A DNA stretch of 64,000 bases, taken from Salinispira pacifica. GTDB lineage: Bacteria; Spirochaetota; Spirochaetia; DSM-27196; Salinispiraceae. Positions 43,166 to 52,419 of this stretch are shown in pieces. The stretch lies in the NCBI RefSeq assembly GCF_000507245.1, contig NC_023035.1:2833570-2897569 (forward strand), read 5' to 3'. A program made the position numbers and the translations under genes. The notes under the pieces were generated by a model. The model had not been told where the DNA came from. It was given only the letters and a program-made list of their open reading frames with translations, and made no database searches. The first letter of the stretch is position 1, and each line of letters begins with the position of its first letter.

Positions 43166-44964
43166 TCGATCTCCCGGCCCAGGGCGAGAGACACATAATA
43201 GGCAAACAGCTGAAGGGGAACCACCGCCAGGATGGGCGCAAGAACCTCATCGGTGGCGGGTATTTTGATAATATCGCTGGCCAGGTCTTCCAGCCGTGGG
43301 TCATCCGAGTCGGTGAGGACGATCACCTTGCCCTCCCGGGCCCGCACTTCCTGGATGTTCCCGATATCCTTATCAAGAAAATCACCGTCCATGGCAATAA
43401 AAAGGGACGGCATGTCCGGTGAGATGAGGGCCAGGGGTCCGTGCTTCAGTCCCCCGGAGGAAAATCCTTCGGCATGGATGTAGCTGATTTCCTTCAGCTT
43501 CAGGGCTCCTTCCAGGGCTATGGGATAATAATTTCCCCTGCCCATGAAGAGCATACTGCCGTACCCTTTGTATTTCTCCGCAATTTCCTTAATTCTGTCC
43601 CTGAGACCCAGCGTCTCATGAATCCTGTCCGGCAGCGCCATCATGGCGTCCACCAGCTCCTTGCCCCGGCGTACCGGCACATCCCGCATCCGTCCAAGAA
43701 GCAGGGCCAGCAAGGCCATTACCGTCACCTGGGAGGTGAATGCCTTGGTGGAGGCCACCGATTTTTCCGGTCCCGCATGGGTGTACACGCCCCCTTCGGT
43801 AAGCCGGGCAAGGGTGGAGCCCACCACGTTCACGATGCCCAGCACCCGGCCCCCTTTGTTCTGAACTTCCTTCACCGCCAGAATGGTGTCGGCGGTTTCG
43901 CCGCTCTGGCTGATTGCCAGGTAGAGGGTGTCCCGTTTCACAATGGGATTGCTCACACGGTATTCCGAAGCATCGAACACCTGCACGGGTATTCTGGCCA
44001 GATGTTCAATCATGGCACCGCCCACGCATCCGGCGTAATACCCGGTTCCCATGGCAAGGACATGAATCCGTTCGATATCGAAGAAGTCCCGCTTATCCAG
44101 GTTCAGCCCCCCCAGTTTGGCAGTTCCGAAATCGTGGAGAAGCCGTCCCCCCTCGCCCATGGCCCGGCTCACTGCCGCGGGCTGTTCAAAAATTTCTTTC
44201 AGCAGGAAGTGATCATACTCACCCTTCAGGGCCTGGGTTTCATCGATATCCACCTGTTCAACGGTTTTCTCAACCTCCCGGTCCTGACGGTTGATGGTCT
44301 TGTACTGTTTGGGCGTAAGAATTGCCATTTCGCCGTCTTCAAGATAGATGGCCTGCCGGGAGAGACCGATGAATGCGGTTGCGTCCGAAGCCAGAAACAT
44401 CTCTTTTTCTCCCACACCCACAATCAGGGGGCTGCCGTTTCTCGCCCCCACCAGCAAATCCGGGTGATCCCGAAACAGGACGATAATTCCGTATGTGCCC
44501 TCAATTCGGCGCAAAGCGCTTTTCACAGCGTCTTCGGGTTTTTCGGGATTCTGCTTCAGATAATCCTCTATGAGATGGGCCAGCACCTCGGAATCGGTCT
44601 CACTGAGAAAGCTATAGCCCTTGGTGATCAGCTCCTCTTTCAGCGCCACATAGTTATCGATGATGCCGTTGTGAACCACCGCCACCCTGCCGTCGGCGCT
44701 CTCATGGGGATGGGCGTTCTCGTCGGACACCCTGCCGTGGGTTGCCCAGCGGGTATGGGCAATGCCCAGAGTGCTGGCTGAACGGGACGGAAGGGCCTGT
44801 TCAAGATTGTTCAGTTTGCCCTGCTTCTTTATCACCTTAATGCTCTCACCCTGCAAAAGGGCGACACCGGAGGAATCATACCCCCGGTACTCCAGCTGAC
44901 GCAGTCCCTGCATCAGCACCGGCATGGCCTTCCGGGGACCGCAGTACCCTACAATTCCGCACAT
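43126..44964 (-). CDS. glmS: Glutamine-fructose-6-phosphate aminotransferase (isomerising)
   Basis: This 612-residue enzyme makes glucosamine-6-phosphate from fructose-6-phosphate and glutamine, the first step toward UDP-GlcNAc for peptidoglycan and lipopolysaccharide. The start at 44964 gives MCGIVGY, where Cys2 becomes the N-terminal nucleophile. AGGAG lies 8 bases upstream; the open frame reaches 45213 but that extension has no family support. The glutaminase domain (RQLEYRGYDSSGVAL, HTRWATHGRVSDENAHPH) is followed by two SIS sugar-isomerase domains (AISQSGETADTILAVKEV, MGRGNYYPIALEGALKLKEISYIHAEGF). It ends in the conserved LAKSVTVE. The gene is intact; Tn7 inserted beyond the stop and should not impair it, although its terminator is now displaced. 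Confidence 0.97.
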   Translation of the reverse strand: MCGIVGYCGPRKAMPVLMQGLRQLEYRGYDSSGVALLQGESIKVIKKQGKLNNLEQALPSRSASTLGIAHTRWATHGRVSDENAHPHESADGRVAVVHNGIIDNYVALKEELITKGYSFLSETDSEVLAHLIEDYLKQNPEKPEDAVKSALRRIEGTYGIIVLFRDHPDLLVGARNGSPLIVGVGEKEMFLASDATAFIGLSRQAIYLEDGEMAILTPKQYKTINRQDREVEKTVEQVDIDETQALKGEYDHFLLKEIFEQPAAVSRAMGEGGRLLHDFGTAKLGGLNLDKRDFFDIERIHVLAMGTGYYAGCVGGAMIEHLARIPVQVFDASEYRVSNPIVKRDTLYLAISQSGETADTILAVKEVQNKGGRVLGIVNVVGSTLARLTEGGVYTHAGPEKSVASTKAFTSQVTVMALLALLLGRMRDVPVRRGKELVDAMMALPDRIHETLGLRDRIKEIAEKYKGYGSMLFMGRGNYYPIALEGALKLKEISYIHAEGFSSGGLKHGPLALISPDMPSLFIAMDGDFLDKDIGNIQEVRAREGKVIVLTDSDDPRLEDLASDIIKIPATDEVLAPILAVVPLQLFAYYVSLALGREIDQPRNLAKSVTVE

Positions 44965-45019
44965 ATTCTTCTCCTGCTGTAGTATTATCCGTAAATAATC
45001 CGGCGGATCTGCCGGATGC

Positions 45020-45274
45020 TCAATGGGGGGCGGCGAAGCGGCGCTGGGGCAGCTCCTTTTCGATGCGGCTGAAAATATCCGCATTGGAGTATCCGGACCG
45101 CTGCAGCTCTCCATGACGCTGAACCACAAAATCCTGAACGCTCCGGTTCCAGTATTCGCTGATATCGTCCACAAGCATTTCCAGCTCGTGTTCGCCGATG
45201 GAATAGTTATCAAGCAGATGACGTTTCAGATTCGGGTCAATCCTGAGAATACATTCCTCCCCCGGACGGAGCAT
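45020..45274 (-). CDS. Small hypothetical protein upstream of glmS
   Basis: The 84-residue ORF lies 55 bases before glmS on the same strand. It is polar and predicted mostly helical (LLDNYSIGEHELEMLVDDISEYWNRSVQDFVVQRH, GYSNADIFSRIEKELPQRRF). No family is recognised. The ATG at 45274 lacks a clear Shine-Dalgarno sequence; a G-rich stretch lies about 12 bases upstream. A good promoter just upstream and the tight linkage suggest it is real and co-transcribed with glmS. Confidence 0.6.
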   Translation of the reverse strand: MLRPGEECILRIDPNLKRHLLDNYSIGEHELEMLVDDISEYWNRSVQDFVVQRHGELQRSGYSNADIFSRIEKELPQRRFAAPH

Positions 45275-45305
45275 TCAGACTGAATGCCCCCGTTCCATGG
45301 AGGAG

Positions 45306-45334
45306 AATGTAGACCACTGCACAGGATATTTCAA
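45306..45334 (-). promoter_or_regulatory. Candidate sigma-70 promoter for the small ORF and glmS
   Basis: On the minus strand TTGAAA (45334-45329) and TACATT (45311-45306) are separated by 17 bases. Transcription would start about 25 bases before the ATG at 45274. Confidence 0.45.
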
Positions 45335-45376
45335 TAAATACGGTCAATTTTACCCGTTTTCGGGCAGATATCTTCT

Positions 45377-46171
45377 CTATTCACCCAGGAGTGCGTCATC
45401 CCGGGCAAATTCTGTGCCGGTAACCGCATGAAAACGTTCCACCAGACCGGCAACCGTGAGACGCTTTTTTTCTTCGCCGTCCACGTCAAGGACAATGCGT
45501 CCCCGGTCCATCATCAGCAGACGGTTGCCGTGATCGATGGCATGCTGCATGTTGTGGGTAATCATCATACAGGTAAGGCCGAATTCCGACACGAACTGGC
45601 GGGTGAGATCCTGGATTTTCGCTGCATTCCGGGGATCCAGAGCAGCAGTATGCTCATCCAGAAGGATCAGCCGGGGCTGACTGAGCACCATCATCAGCAG
45701 GGTCACAGACTGCCTTTGCCCGCCGGAGAGCAGTTCGACGTTTTCCTTGAGCCGGTGCTCCAGCCCCATGTCCAGCCGTTTCAGCTGACTTCTGAAGTAC
45801 TCCCTGCGCTTCTCGTTCAGGGATATTTTCAGCCCCTTGAATCCTTTGGTGGAAGCAATCATCATGTTGTCTTCCAGGGTCATGTTCCCTGCGGTTCCCA
45901 TGGTGGGGTTCTGGAATATCCGGCCGATATATTTCGCCCGGCGGTGTTCCGCGAGACGGGTAATGTCCCGTTCGCCCAGCTGCAGGGTTCCCCGGGAAGG
46001 AGGAAGGGTGCCGGAGATCAGATTAAACAGGGTGCTTTTTCCCGCTCCGTTGGAACCGATAATGGTAATAAAATCCCCTTCCCGTACATCCAGATTCAGA
46101 TTGTGAATGGCCGTATGTTCGTCGGCGGTACCGGGGTTGAACACTTTACTGAGATGCGAAATCTGTATCAT
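45377..46171 (-). CDS. ABC transporter ATP-binding protein (TrpZ-like)
   Basis: This 264-residue ATPase has Walker A GSNGAGKSTLFN (about residues 38-49), the ABC signature LLSGGQRQSV, Walker B with RLILLDEHTAAL, and the switch His in MMITHNM. It energises import by the permease encoded just upstream, with which it overlaps by ATGA. The gene set (PF04392-type binding protein, BPD_transp_2 permease, ATPase) is the TrpXYZ/YtmI-like arrangement, often linked to aromatic amino acids. The substrate is not proven here. Confidence 0.93.
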   Translation of the reverse strand: MIQISHLSKVFNPGTADEHTAIHNLNLDVREGDFITIIGSNGAGKSTLFNLISGTLPPSRGTLQLGERDITRLAEHRRAKYIGRIFQNPTMGTAGNMTLEDNMMIASTKGFKGLKISLNEKRREYFRSQLKRLDMGLEHRLKENVELLSGGQRQSVTLLMMVLSQPRLILLDEHTAALDPRNAAKIQDLTRQFVSEFGLTCMMITHNMQHAIDHGNRLLMMDRGRIVLDVDGEEKKRLTVAGLVERFHAVTGTEFARDDALLGE

Positions 46172-47157
46172 GAGTTCTCCCCCGTTTCCTGTGTTGTGCC
46201 GCCGCCGGGACCAGAGGGATTTTCTGAATCCGCTCCATGTTCATCCTGCAGTGCATGCTGCAGGGCGATTCCCGCTGCCTTTTTCTGGCGCCTGTCTTCC
46301 TGAACCCGGGTGTAGAGCAGAAGCCCCACAATAAACAGCCCGTATATCAGCTGAAGATCGCTGGGCCGCAGCTGAATAAATACCGCCCGCCGTGCCAGAA
46401 ACATGAGGGAACGGAAAAGGATGGAACCCACGATCACCCGGAGGGTGAGAACCCAAATTCGGTTCGAGCGAAGCACCAGTTCACCGATCATCACCGAGGC
46501 AAGTCCGGCAATGACAATTCCCCGGCCCAGGTTCACATCCGCAGAGCCCTGATACTGACTTGCAAGAGCCCCGGACAGTGCAACCAGTGCGTTGGAAAGC
46601 CCCAGACCGATAATTTTCAGGGTCTCGGGGTTCACCCCCTGGCTCTTCACCATCTGTTCATTGCTGCCCATGGCTCCCATGGTAAGCCCCATATCGGTGT
46701 GAAAGAAAAGATCCAGTATGAGTTTCACCAGAAGAACCACCGCCGCAAATACGATGAGAATTACCGCCCCCCGGCCAAGACCGGGAAGGAGCCCCTGCAC
46801 CGTATCCAGCAGAGTATCGTATTTCAGAAAGCTGATATTCGGACGGTTTCCCTGAACCCGGAGATTCACCGAATAGAGCATGGTCATGGTAAGTATTCCC
46901 GCAAGCAGATGGGGCACCCGGAGCTTGGTGTGAATGAGGGCGGTCACCGTTCCGGCGGCAAATCCGCCGAAAATTATCAGGGCCAGGGTGACGGGACCGG
47001 GAATGCCCGCCACTATGGCCGATGCATAGATCGCCGCCCCGAGGGGAAAACTGCCGTCCACCGTGAGGTCCGGGAATTCAAGGAGCCGGAAGCTGATAAA
47101 CACTCCCAGCGCCATGATCCCGTATACCAGCCCTTCAGCAAGGATGGTTTGTATCAT
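46168..47157 (-). CDS. ABC transporter permease (BPD_transp_2 family, TrpY-like)
   Basis: The 329-residue membrane protein has about eight to ten hydrophobic segments and the family motif region FRLLEFPDLTVDGSFPLGAAIYA near the N-terminus. The later SNALVALSGALASQYQGSADVNLGRGIVIAGLASVMIGELV is typical of branched-chain amino acid and TrpY-type permeases. The charged C-terminal tail is cytoplasmic. It shares one base with the binding-protein gene and overlaps the ATPase gene by 4, so the three are co-translated. Confidence 0.93.
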   Translation of the reverse strand: MIQTILAEGLVYGIMALGVFISFRLLEFPDLTVDGSFPLGAAIYASAIVAGIPGPVTLALIIFGGFAAGTVTALIHTKLRVPHLLAGILTMTMLYSVNLRVQGNRPNISFLKYDTLLDTVQGLLPGLGRGAVILIVFAAVVLLVKLILDLFFHTDMGLTMGAMGSNEQMVKSQGVNPETLKIIGLGLSNALVALSGALASQYQGSADVNLGRGIVIAGLASVMIGELVLRSNRIWVLTLRVIVGSILFRSLMFLARRAVFIQLRPSDLQLIYGLFIVGLLLYTRVQEDRRQKKAAGIALQHALQDEHGADSENPSGPGGGTTQETGENS

Positions 47158-48143
47158 TATTCAACTTCACCGTTTCGGATGATTGATCCCGCCTGTTCAA
47201 CCAGTTCATCTGAAACTTCAATTCCAAGACGATCGGCAACGTCCAGATTGAGCACCAGCAGCAGATCCTCCGGATCGGTGAGAAAGCGGGTGGGAATATC
47301 CGCCGGTTCTGAGCCTTCGAGCACCTCGTCGATCAGCCGTCCGGTGGCCCGGCCCATTGCATAGTAATCGAAGCCGTAGGCTGCAAGCACATCATAATCG
47401 CCGAAACTTGAGGGGTCGGCGGTTATCACCGGCACGTTGTTCTGATTTGCAACTTCGATCAGCGCAGGAAGAGCGGAGAACACGGTGTTGTCTGTTGAAA
47501 CATACACGGCATCCACACGGTCCATAATCGCCTCGGCCGCCTGCTTCACCTGCCCTGAATCGGCTATAGTGGTGGAAACAAACTCAAGCCCCCGGTTTGC
47601 AGCAGCTTCCTCCGCAAGCTCTGCAAGCTTCACCGCATTGGGCTCGCCTGAGGTGTATACCGTACCGATGCTCTGGGCACCGGTGAGTTCGATGATCAGA
47701 TCAATCTGCTCTGCAACAGGGGTGAGGTCGCTTACACCGGTTACATTATTTTTTCCGCTTTCAAGATTATCAACCAGGCCTGCATCCACCGGATCGGTAA
47801 CCGCAGTGAAAATTACCGGACGGTCTGTGATTGCGGTGGCCAGGGCGATGGAAGTGGGGGTGGCGATTCCAACGGCAATGTCCACATCATCAAACAGGAA
47901 CTTGCTGGCGATCTGCCCGGCGGTATTCATATCACCTGCTGCATTCTGCACATCAAAACTGATGTCGTCATATCCCAGCTCCGCCATTTCATCCTTGATT
48001 CCCTGCTCCACGGCATTCAATGCCGGGTGCTCAACTATCTTGGAAATTCCGATTGTCACGCTTTTCTGTTCACCGGCGCAGCCGCTGAACAGCAGTACAA
48101 CAGCCGCAAGCACAGCCGCGGTCCGTATCGTAAAAATTTTCAT
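47157..48143 (-). CDS. ABC transporter substrate-binding lipoprotein (PF04392, TrpX-like)
   Basis: The protein has a signal peptide ending in a lipobox (VVLLFSGC, Cys about residue 22) and two Rossmann-like lobes of the ABC_sub_bind family: VTIGISKIVEHPALNAVEQGIKDEM, DIAVGIATPTSIALATAITDRPVIFTAVTDPV, VDAVYVSTDNTVFSALPALIEVANQNNVPVITADPSSF. The ATG at 48143 (MKIFTIRT) follows GGAGGTGGGT and is preferred over an in-frame ATG at 48155 (MEVGMKIF), which lies within that ribosome site. Relatives bind tryptophan or tyrosine. Its stop touches the permease start. Confidence 0.9.
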   Translation of the reverse strand: MKIFTIRTAAVLAAVVLLFSGCAGEQKSVTIGISKIVEHPALNAVEQGIKDEMAELGYDDISFDVQNAAGDMNTAGQIASKFLFDDVDIAVGIATPTSIALATAITDRPVIFTAVTDPVDAGLVDNLESGKNNVTGVSDLTPVAEQIDLIIELTGAQSIGTVYTSGEPNAVKLAELAEEAAANRGLEFVSTTIADSGQVKQAAEAIMDRVDAVYVSTDNTVFSALPALIEVANQNNVPVITADPSSFGDYDVLAAYGFDYYAMGRATGRLIDEVLEGSEPADIPTRFLTDPEDLLLVLNLDVADRLGIEVSDELVEQAGSIIRNGEVE

Positions 48144-48155
48144 ACCCACCTCCAT

Positions 48156-48542
48156 GGTATCCCGTACAATGACGGGCTCGGGTTACGTTGTATTCATTTA
48201 TTAATCTGCCGTAAAGACGCTTTGAAAATCCCGCTGCAAAAGGAGTGGACTTTACGCCGGAATTACATATTGCATGAATATACAATACTACCTGATTTCC
48301 GAAGGCTTTGGCAATTTCAAATTACCGATTTTCTTACTGCCCCGTAAGATAAAATCCGGCTGCCGCCGGCAGCATTCACTCAATCGGGCATTCCATCCGG
48401 CTCATTTTCCTGCTGCTCAAGCTCCGCCGGGTTATGTTTCTCCGGCTCAGCCTCCCCCGGCTCATGCTCCTCCAGCTTGATTTCAGTCGGGATTCCCGGT
48501 ATGGTGGTCGGTATCTGATGTATGACTTCAACCCTATTCCCA
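48156..48542. other. Divergent intergenic region (ABC operon / MFS gene)
   Basis: No coding region is supported. It holds an imperfect palindrome, ATTGCATgaatATACAAT, near 48268-48285, which could be an operator for the ABC operon. It also has CGTAAAG and CTTTACG arms (48209 and 48250 regions) in its leader, and a stretch at 48400-48480 with repeated CCGGCTCA-like words. None could be tied to a known regulator or to a T-box. Confidence 0.35.
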
Positions 48543-48579
48543 GGCTCTTTCAAATAATTTTTTGAAAGAGCCTTTGTTT
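48543..48579 (+). terminator. Strong hairpin plus T-rich tail just before the MFS start
   Basis: GGCTCTTTCAAA (48543-48554) pairs perfectly with TTTGAAAGAGCC (48561-48572) across a 6-base loop, followed by TTTGTTT. This is a good intrinsic terminator shape. It lies only 21 bases before the ATG of the downstream gene, with the ribosome site (CAGGAG) right after it, so it may act as an attenuator of that gene. Confidence 0.6.
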
Positions 48580-48593
48580 ACAGGAGCAGTATA

Positions 48594-49793
48594 ATGAAGA
48601 ATCAATCCCTGGAAGGCTGGCTGCGGGTAAGCGCCGGCCTGCTGATTAATCTCTGCATGGGAACCATCTATTCCTGGAGCGTGTTCCGCACCCCCATGGA
48701 AGAACAGTTTTCCCTCACCGCAGTGCAGAGCGGACTTCCCTATATGATCTTTCTGGCCATGTTCGCATTCAGCATGCCCCTTGGAGGCTGGGTAATCGGA
48801 AAAATCGGGCCCCGGCTCACCACGGTCACCGGTGCACTGCTTCTAGGCAGCGCCTGGGTTCTTGCGGGGATATCCGGCAGCTTCACCGTCATCGTTCTGG
48901 CCTACGGCGTCCTTGGAGGCGTGGGAGTGGGTCTGGCATACGGTGCGCCCCTTGCAGTTGCGGGGAAGTGGTTCCCCAGGCGGAAGGGCCTGGCAATGGG
49001 GATTGCCCTTGTGGGATTCGGGTTGTCTCCGTTTATTACTGCTCCCCTGGCGGAGTATCTCATCGTTTCCCGGGGTGTTCTCGCAAGTTTCTGGATTCTG
49101 GGTGCGGCATTTTTCGTTGTCATCGCCGTGCTGGGTCAGTTTCTGATCTATCCCAAAACCGATGGTCAATCCGATTCCCATAAGTCTGAACAGATGCGGG
49201 ATACATCCCCGGGGGAAATGCTCAGGACTCCTGCCTTTTATGTGCTCTGGACGCTGTATGTGATCGGTACGTTGAGCGGACTGATGGTTATCGGCATTAC
49301 ATCTCCGGCGGCACAGGAGATTGCGGGCTTAAGCGGACCGGCGGCGGCAATTCTGGTGAGCGTCATGGCGGTGTTCAACGGGCTGGGTCGGCCCCTGTTC
49401 GGAAGCATCACCGACAAATTCGGCGCAAGAAACAGCATTGCCCTGGCGGCGGTTCTGGTTGCCGCAGCTTCGGGACTGATGCTGATCATGCCGGAAGGAT
49501 CTCCGATTCTGTTCTCCCTGGCATTCGCGGTATTCTGGCTGCTGCTGGGCGGTTGGCTGGCTATTGCCCCGGCCGCCACCACGGTGCTGTTCGGATCCAA
49601 ATATTACAGTCAGAATTACGGAATCATGTACACCGCCTACGGGGTGGGAGCGATTCTCGGAACCCTCATATCCGGTGAAATCCGCAGCGCTTTCGGCTCC
49701 TACCGCCTGGCCTTTATTCCCACCCTGGGACTGGCTGCGGTGGCTCTGGTAATTGTGCTGATATTCATGAAAAAAGAGACGCAGAAGCAGTAA
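48594..49793 (+). CDS. OFA-type MFS transporter (oxalate:formate antiporter family)
   Basis: The 399-residue protein has about 12 transmembrane segments. Its start is typical of OFA-family carriers (GWLRVSAGLLINLCMGTIYSWSVFRTPMEEQF), followed by GGVGVGLAYGAPLAVAGKWFPRRKGLAMGIALVGFGLSP. The second half begins with LRTPAFYVLWTLYVIGTLSGLMVIGITSP. Relatives exchange small carboxylates such as oxalate/formate or carry lactate; the substrate here cannot be assigned. CAGGAG precedes the ATG at 48594. A strong hairpin upstream may control it. It converges on the chemoreceptor gene with a 21-base gap. Confidence 0.92.
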   Translation: MKNQSLEGWLRVSAGLLINLCMGTIYSWSVFRTPMEEQFSLTAVQSGLPYMIFLAMFAFSMPLGGWVIGKIGPRLTTVTGALLLGSAWVLAGISGSFTVIVLAYGVLGGVGVGLAYGAPLAVAGKWFPRRKGLAMGIALVGFGLSPFITAPLAEYLIVSRGVLASFWILGAAFFVVIAVLGQFLIYPKTDGQSDSHKSEQMRDTSPGEMLRTPAFYVLWTLYVIGTLSGLMVIGITSPAAQEIAGLSGPAAAILVSVMAVFNGLGRPLFGSITDKFGARNSIALAAVLVAAASGLMLIMPEGSPILFSLAFAVFWLLLGGWLAIAPAATTVLFGSKYYSQNYGIMYTAYGVGAILGTLISGEIRSAFGSYRLAFIPTLGLAAVALVIVLIFMKKETQKQ

Positions 49794-49814
49794 GCCCCTT
49801 TCCGGGCCCGGTCC

Positions 49815-52388
49815 TTACCGGCCGGGTCCCTCCTGGGACTCTGCCGGGCCCTCTTCCCTTGTGGCCTTTTTTAACTTGGCATCTTCTCTGTTGGCATCTT
49901 CTGGTTCAACCGGCTCATCCCCGGACCGGCGGGTCTTGAATCCGTCAACCTGACTGCGGATCTTCTGCAGCTGGCTGCGGTTTTCCTGCCCCAGCTGGGC
50001 CAGCTCGTTGGTGGAGTCCCGGATTTCCTTGATGCCTGCATCGATTTCGCTGATGCTTCCCGACACCGAGGTGGAAACCTCAAGAACATTGCTTACATTC
50101 CGGTGTATTCCTTCCGCACCATTGTTCAGGCGGCTGCTTTCATCTTCAACCCGGGTGGAAACCTGGGTAAGCGAACTGATGGTGTCCAGGATCTGGGTAC
50201 TGCCCTGGTTCAGCTCTTCCATGCTGGCTCCGATTTCCGCAAACACCGAGGTGAACTGTTCAACCTCCCGCTGGATGCCGGTAAAACTCTCGCCGGTCTC
50301 CCGTGAAGATTCCATGGCACGGTGGATCAGATCCACGGAGCTGTGAATGCTCTCGCTGATCACCACGGAATTTTCCCGGGTGGTTTCCGAAAGCTTCCGG
50401 ATTTCGTCGGCGACTACGCTGAATCCTCTCCCTGCATCCCCGGCGTGGGCGGCTTCGATGGCGGCATTCATGGCCAGAAGGTTGGTCTGTTCCGATATGG
50501 ACTGGATTATCTCTGTGGCCTCGGTAATCTTGTCCGCTGCCTGCTGTACCTCGGTAATGAGATCCACCGTGGATTCAAGTTTTTCGCCCCCGGCCCTGGT
50601 GATATTCAGAAGTTCGTCGCTTCGCTCCCGGCGCTCCCGGATGCTGTTGCTCACCGACTGGATGGAGGCCACCATCTCTTCGGTTGCCGAAGAAGATGAG
50701 TCAACCGCCGCCTTTTGGGTATTCACCGCTTCACTGAGGGTTGACGCTATGCCTCTGATATCTTCCACAGCCTGAAAGCTTGACTGTACGTGTTGATCCA
50801 GACCGGCAACCTGTTCGGATATTGAATTCAGGTTCCGGGATATCTGATACACCGCAGCAGAGCTTTCCTCGGAGCTGGCCAGAAGAGTGTCGGAAAGGTT
50901 ATCCGCCTGAACCACCGTGGATTGAATATTGCTGACAATCTCATGGAGTTTCTCCACAAAAATGTTGAAATAGCTGCTCATCCGACCAAGCTCATCTTTT
51001 CTGGTGATATCCAGGCGAACCGTGAGATCCCCCCTTCCCTGGGAAATTTCCCTGAGTATTTCAACGGTGTTCTTCAACGGCCGCGAGATGCTCCGGCTTA
51101 CTGCAGCAAACAGCAGAATGAGCAGCAGAAGCACTGCTGCGGCAATTACGGCAACCAGCCTGATCATATCGAACACCGCCGCCAGAGCTTCCCGGGCATC
51201 CTGTTCGGCTATGACCACCCATTGCACTCCCGGAATTTCCAGGGGAGCATAGGCTCCCAGGGTCATGGTTTCCCGGAAACTTTCGCTGAGCAGCACCCCT
51301 TTTTCTCCTTGAAGCGCACGGTCCACCGCATCGGTCCGCATGGGCAGATGAAGAATGGTGGTTTCAAAACTTGCAATTTCCGTGGCCAGGGGAGCCCTGT
51401 CCAATTCGGTATTCAGCATTTCATAGAATTCAGCAGGGCGCTCAAGAAACATGCGGTACTCGGTGCGGAGCATGCGGTCTGTTCCCGCAATATAGGTTTC
51501 TCCGGTGGCTCCCAGCCCTTCCTCCTCCCAGGATTGATTCCGGGTCATTACGGCTTCAATCTCCTCCACGGGCATTTGAAATATCAGGATCCCTGTGAGC
51601 TCTTCTCCCTGGTATATTCCGGTGGATATGAATGATGCGGGAGCGGCGTTTGACGGCAGATACGGACGGTAGTCGATGAGATAGCTTACCCCCTTCTCCC
51701 CGCTTAACGCAGACTGGAAGGCCTTGCCGATGCCGCTTGAAGTATAGGGACCGTTTTTCAGGTCGGTGGCGAAATCCGCTTCCTTTTTCACCGAATAGAC
51801 GATGGTACCGTACTCCGGTTCAACCAGGAAAATATCGTAAAACCCGAACTTCTCAAGATACGAGCGAAATACCGAATGGTAGCGGGAATGAATTTCATCA
51901 TAGCCGTCGATGCCCGGATTAATCAGATCATCCTTCCTGCCGACGGGGTTGGGGTTATTTACCAGATACCGTTCCTGGAGAATAAATGATGCAACATTCC
52001 TGGGAAGCAGGCGGCTGGTGTCGCTGGGGCGGACAGTTTCGGGAATGCGCATGAGCAGCTCGGTGCGAAGATACTCGGCTACTTTCCGGCGCATCTCAAG
52101 CAGCCGGTCCGAGGGGCTGTCCCTGAGCTCTGCATATTCCCTTCTGAAATCCTCAATTGCCTGTATCACCATGAGATTTACGGCCTGCGCCTCTACCTGA
52201 CGGGAGATCTGTTCAAAATAGTTCTCCACCTGGGTGGCTTTGATATCCCGTATTGCAGAAAGTTTTTCGAAAACCAGATCTCTCTGTGACTGCTGGGCAA
52301 TAAAAATAATCCCCGACGCTATGAGCGCCAGGGATACAAAAGTGATAATCAAAATGCCTGTAAGCCGTTGTCGTATCGTGAGGTTCAT
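49815..52388 (-). CDS. Methyl-accepting chemotaxis protein
   Basis: This 857-residue receptor has TM1 at about residues 11-31 and a large periplasmic sensor (about 35-405). The sensor has a dCache/double PAS-like pattern, including [22 protein letters not shown] before TM2 (about 406-429). HAMP ([19 protein letters not shown]...GELGRM type) follows. The long signalling coiled coil has its hairpin tip at [38 protein letters not shown] (about 629-666). It should report ligand binding to CheA through CheW. The ligand is unknown. The C-terminal tail is unusually charged ([20 protein letters not shown]) and has no CheR-docking pentapeptide that I can recognise. It lies 32 bases beyond the RND gene on the same strand. 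Confidence 0.95.
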   Translation of the reverse strand: MNLTIRQRLTGILIITFVSLALIASGIIFIAQQSQRDLVFEKLSAIRDIKATQVENYFEQISRQVEAQAVNLMVIQAIEDFRREYAELRDSPSDRLLEMRRKVAEYLRTELLMRIPETVRPSDTSRLLPRNVASFILQERYLVNNPNPVGRKDDLINPGIDGYDEIHSRYHSVFRSYLEKFGFYDIFLVEPEYGTIVYSVKKEADFATDLKNGPYTSSGIGKAFQSALSGEKGVSYLIDYRPYLPSNAAPASFISTGIYQGEELTGILIFQMPVEEIEAVMTRNQSWEEEGLGATGETYIAGTDRMLRTEYRMFLERPAEFYEMLNTELDRAPLATEIASFETTILHLPMRTDAVDRALQGEKGVLLSESFRETMTLGAYAPLEIPGVQWVVIAEQDAREALAAVFDMIRLVAVIAAAVLLLLILLFAAVSRSISRPLKNTVEILREISQGRGDLTVRLDITRKDELGRMSSYFNIFVEKLHEIVSNIQSTVVQADNLSDTLLASSEESSAAVYQISRNLNSISEQVAGLDQHVQSSFQAVEDIRGIASTLSEAVNTQKAAVDSSSSATEEMVASIQSVSNSIRERRERSDELLNITRAGGEKLESTVDLITEVQQAADKITEATEIIQSISEQTNLLAMNAAIEAAHAGDAGRGFSVVADEIRKLSETTRENSVVISESIHSSVDLIHRAMESSRETGESFTGIQREVEQFTSVFAEIGASMEELNQGSTQILDTISSLTQVSTRVEDESSRLNNGAEGIHRNVSNVLEVSTSVSGSISEIDAGIKEIRDSTNELAQLGQENRSQLQKIRSQVDGFKTRRSGDEPVEPEDANREDAKLKKATREEGPAESQEGPGR

Positions 52389-52419
52389 GTTTTAGCCTAC
52401 AGGGTATATCAGTCCATAA

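Noticed and set aside
43441-44781. Long plus-strand frame (446 residues) opposite glmS
   Set aside because: It is a shadow of the highly conserved glmS gene, with His- and Gln-rich nonsense composition and no family features.
44965-45213. N-terminal extension of the glmS frame to 45213 (695 residues)
   Set aside because: GlmS must begin Met-Cys for its nucleophile. The ATG at 44964 has a good ribosome site, and the extension is antisense to the small ORF.
46237-47364. Plus-strand frame of 375 residues opposite the ABC permease
   Set aside because: It is antisense to a clear membrane protein gene, and its composition is typical of a shadow frame.
48400-48480. CCGGCTCA-like words as a tandem repeat or CRISPR
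   Set aside because: Spacing is irregular and copies are degenerate. It looks like low-complexity intergenic DNA.
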